From assembly GCA_008363385.1 (NCBI GenBank), contig RHKY01000020.1, forward strand, positions 1 to 64,000: 64,000 nucleotides of DNA, read 5' to 3'. The notes beneath the pieces were generated by a model. That model did no database searches. It was not told where the DNA came from and saw only the letters and a program-made list of their open reading frames with translations. This document shows positions 62,502 through 64,000 of this stretch, piece by piece (the first letter of the stretch is position 1; each line of letters opens with the position of its first letter). A program made the position numbers and the translations under genes. Source of the DNA: Acidobacteriota bacterium (GTDB lineage: Bacteria > Acidobacteriota > Thermoanaerobaculia > UBA5066).

Positions 62502-64000
62502 CTCGCGTGCGCCTCCTTCCTCCGGAAGGCCCGCCAGACGAGGACGCCGCAGGCCACGAAGAGGACGCTGAGCAGGGCCCGGGTCAGGTCGATCACGAGC
62601 GTGCGCGTGCCGCGCCCGTCGGGGCCGAACCACGGGGCTTCCTCGCCGACGTGCAGGAGCTTCCCGACGACGCTGCCGGGGGCGAAGGCCCACCCCTTCC
62701 CCTGGAAGAGCCCCGCGACGGCGCCGCCCCAGTCGCTCCCCGCCGGCTGCACGAGCGCGCCGAGGAAGACGACGAGGATGAAGGCCGGGGTGACCCACTG
62801 GATGACGAACCGGAAGAAGAGAGGGACCTTCAGGTCGGCGCCCCGGGTGATCTCCTCCCAGCCCTTGTCCATCCCGAAGACGAAGGAGAAGACGAGGGTC
62901 TCGAGGAGGGCGAAGACGACGAGCGAGAAGGTCCCGGTCCAGAAGTCGAACTCGTCGAACGCCCCGCCGGGGTAGAGCCAGACGCAGAAGAAGCCGAGGA
63001 GGAACGTCGCCCCGCCGAACGTCATGGCCGAGGTCTTCCGCGTGAACCCGAACTCGTCCTCCAGGAACGCCAGGATCGGCTGCCCCATCGCCAGCGACGA
63101 CGTGATCCCCGCGAAGAAGAGGAGGCCGAACCACATCGCCCCGGCCAGCGGGGCGAACCAGCCCCAGTTGTTGAAGAGGGTCGGGAGCGTGAGGAAGCCG
63201 AGGCCGAAGCCGCTCCCCCCCTTCGTGGCGTCCTGCACCGCGGCCAGGCCCATGTAGGCCGTGGCGATCGGGATGAGGAGGGTGCCGCCGAGGATCACCT
63301 CGACGAACTCGTTCATCCAGCCGGCGCTCGCGGCGTTCAGCGCGATGTCCTGCTTCTTCGAGACGTAGGCCGCGTAGCAGTGGACGCACCCCATGCCGAC
63401 CGAGAGCGTGAAGAAGATCTGGCCGGCGGCCGCGAGCCAGACCGTCGGCTGGGTCAGGCCCGAGAGGTCGGGGTTCCAGACGAAGTTGAGCCCGTGGAAG
63501 GGGCTCTCCACGACCCCCGGGTCGCCGGGGCCGAGGAGGAGGCCACGGACGGCCAGGACCACCGCGAACAGGATCAGGAGGGGCATCCCGATCTTGGCTG
63601 CCAGCTCGATCCCCCGGGCCAGGCCCCGCGAGAGGATCCAGGTGTTGAGCGCGAGGGTCACGGCGAAGAAGAAGAGGGCCTGCATCGGGACCGCGAAGAG
63701 CGAGTCGGAGTGGACGCCGAGGTAGCCGTTGAAGAAGCCCGACACGGCCGCCTGGTCGTGGCCGAAGGCGACGAACGTCCCCTTCAGCGAGTGGAAGACG
63801 TACGAGAGGGTCCAGGACTCGATGTAGCAGTAGTAGGCGGCGATCGCCAGGTTCGTGAAGAGGCCGAAGACGCCGACGTACTTCAGCCACCGCTTCTTCC
63901 CCATGACGTGGAACATCCCGGGGGCGGAGTGGTGGCCGAAGGCCCCGCCGTGCCGCCCGATGGCCCACTCCACCCAGAGGAGGGGGATCCCCATCAGGAC
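62498..64000 (-). CDS. Sodium-dependent NSS-family symporter (5' end outside window)
   Basis: About 500 residues of a neurotransmitter:sodium symporter family protein; the N-terminus lies beyond 64000. At the visible start, GIPLLWVEWAIGRHGGAFG corresponds to the end of TM2, so TM1 with the first sodium-site residues is cut. SVGMGCVHCYAAYVSK, then AGITSSLAMGQP and ATFLLGFFCVWLYPGG are later family blocks. Substrates in bacteria are amino acids such as Trp, Tyr, Met or Ala. The MetS-like partner suggests Met or Ala. Membrane segments continue to near the C-terminus. Confidence 0.92.
   Translation of the reverse strand, partial: VLMGIPLLWVEWAIGRHGGAFGHHSAPGMFHVMGKKRWLKYVGVFGLFTNLAIAAYYCYIESWTLSYVFHSLKGTFVAFGHDQAAVSGFFNGYLGVHSDSLFAVPMQALFFFAVTLALNTWILSRGLARGIELAAKIGMPLLILFAVVLAVRGLLLGPGDPGVVESPFHGLNFVWNPDLSGLTQPTVWLAAAGQIFFTLSVGMGCVHCYAAYVSKKQDIALNAASAGWMNEFVEVILGGTLLIPIATAYMGLAAVQDATKGGSGFGLGFLTLPTLFNNWGWFAPLAGAMWFGLLFFAGITSSLAMGQPILAFLEDEFGFTRKTSAMTFGGATFLLGFFCVWLYPGGAFDEFDFWTGTFSLVVFALLETLVFSFVFGMDKGWEEITRGADLKVPLFFRFVIQWVTPAFILVVFLGALVQPAGSDWGGAVAGLFQGKGWAFAPGSVVGKLLHVGEEAPWFGPDGRGTRTLVIDLTRALLSVLFVACGVLVWRAFRRKEAHAR

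Overview
The window is very GC-rich, with strong G/C third-position bias, frequent GTG starts and many 4-bp ATGA/GTGA stop-start overlaps. The gene content suggests an environmental Acidobacteriota-type chromosome (Thermoanaerobaculia or Holophagae-like). The signs are Ser/Thr kinases fused to TolB-like propellers, an Oar-like TonB receptor relic, a secreted beta-helix protein with an RLLDTR...DVNGWF tail, and a GH92 glycosidase. This assignment is inference; no rRNA or tRNA gene was recognised.

Region by region. 0.2-4.9 kb: sbcC/sbcD nuclease operon. 5-8.7 kb: a membrane protein, then a four-gene overlapping minus-strand operon (two unknown proteins, a Phd-type antitoxin, a PIN toxin) and a small orphan gene. 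The motif CGGACA-N5-TGTCCG occurs upstream of sbcD and twice upstream of the four-gene operon. 8.8-17 kb: mostly single housekeeping or accessory genes (proline iminopeptidase-like hydrolase, beta-helix protein, DUF4097-like protein, DinB, YjbQ, Uma2, QueA, thermonuclease, DUF4143 ATPase). 17-26.8 kb: two kinase-propeller genes, an acyl-CoA synthetase-like gene, and a probable RiPP locus (kinase, 81-aa peptide, radical SAM/SPASM enzyme).

26.9-38.2 kb: the most coherent metabolic block. A uracil/xanthine permease diverges from eight plus-strand genes: a three-subunit molybdenum hydroxylase, AllH/AllF/AllG-like subunits of the oxamate carbamoyltransferase type, a cyclase-family metal hydrolase and an amidase. 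Together these look like uptake, oxidation and hydrolytic opening of a purine, pyrimidine or related ureide, with recovery of the carbamoyl group as carbamoyl phosphate. The substrate cannot be read from the sequence.

38.2-47.8 kb: an NlpE/META envelope protein, a peptide-type ABC binding protein, a third kinase (frameshifted at a run of eight G), an enoyl-CoA hydratase-like protein, a 50-aa Cys-rich protein, an AraC regulator and an M29 aminopeptidase. 47.9-52.7 kb is a decay zone: a PIN toxin with an in-frame stop, a kinase-propeller gene with internal deletion, and a truncated TonB receptor. A short DUF6036-type nucleotidyltransferase pair also sits here. 52.8-64 kb: an exported methyltransferase-like protein, an NlpC/P60-like candidate, a GH92 glycosidase, a 14-repeat WD40 protein with a small secreted partner, a YfhO-like membrane protein, and an NSS sodium symporter (cut by the window edge) with its MetS-like small subunit.

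A short dispersed repeat (core AGAACGTAGAACGGAGC followed by TCTGACCCC) occurs near 19.9, 43.7 and 48.7 kb, each time at a kinase-propeller gene, and as a perfect 26-bp inverted pair at 38.2 kb.
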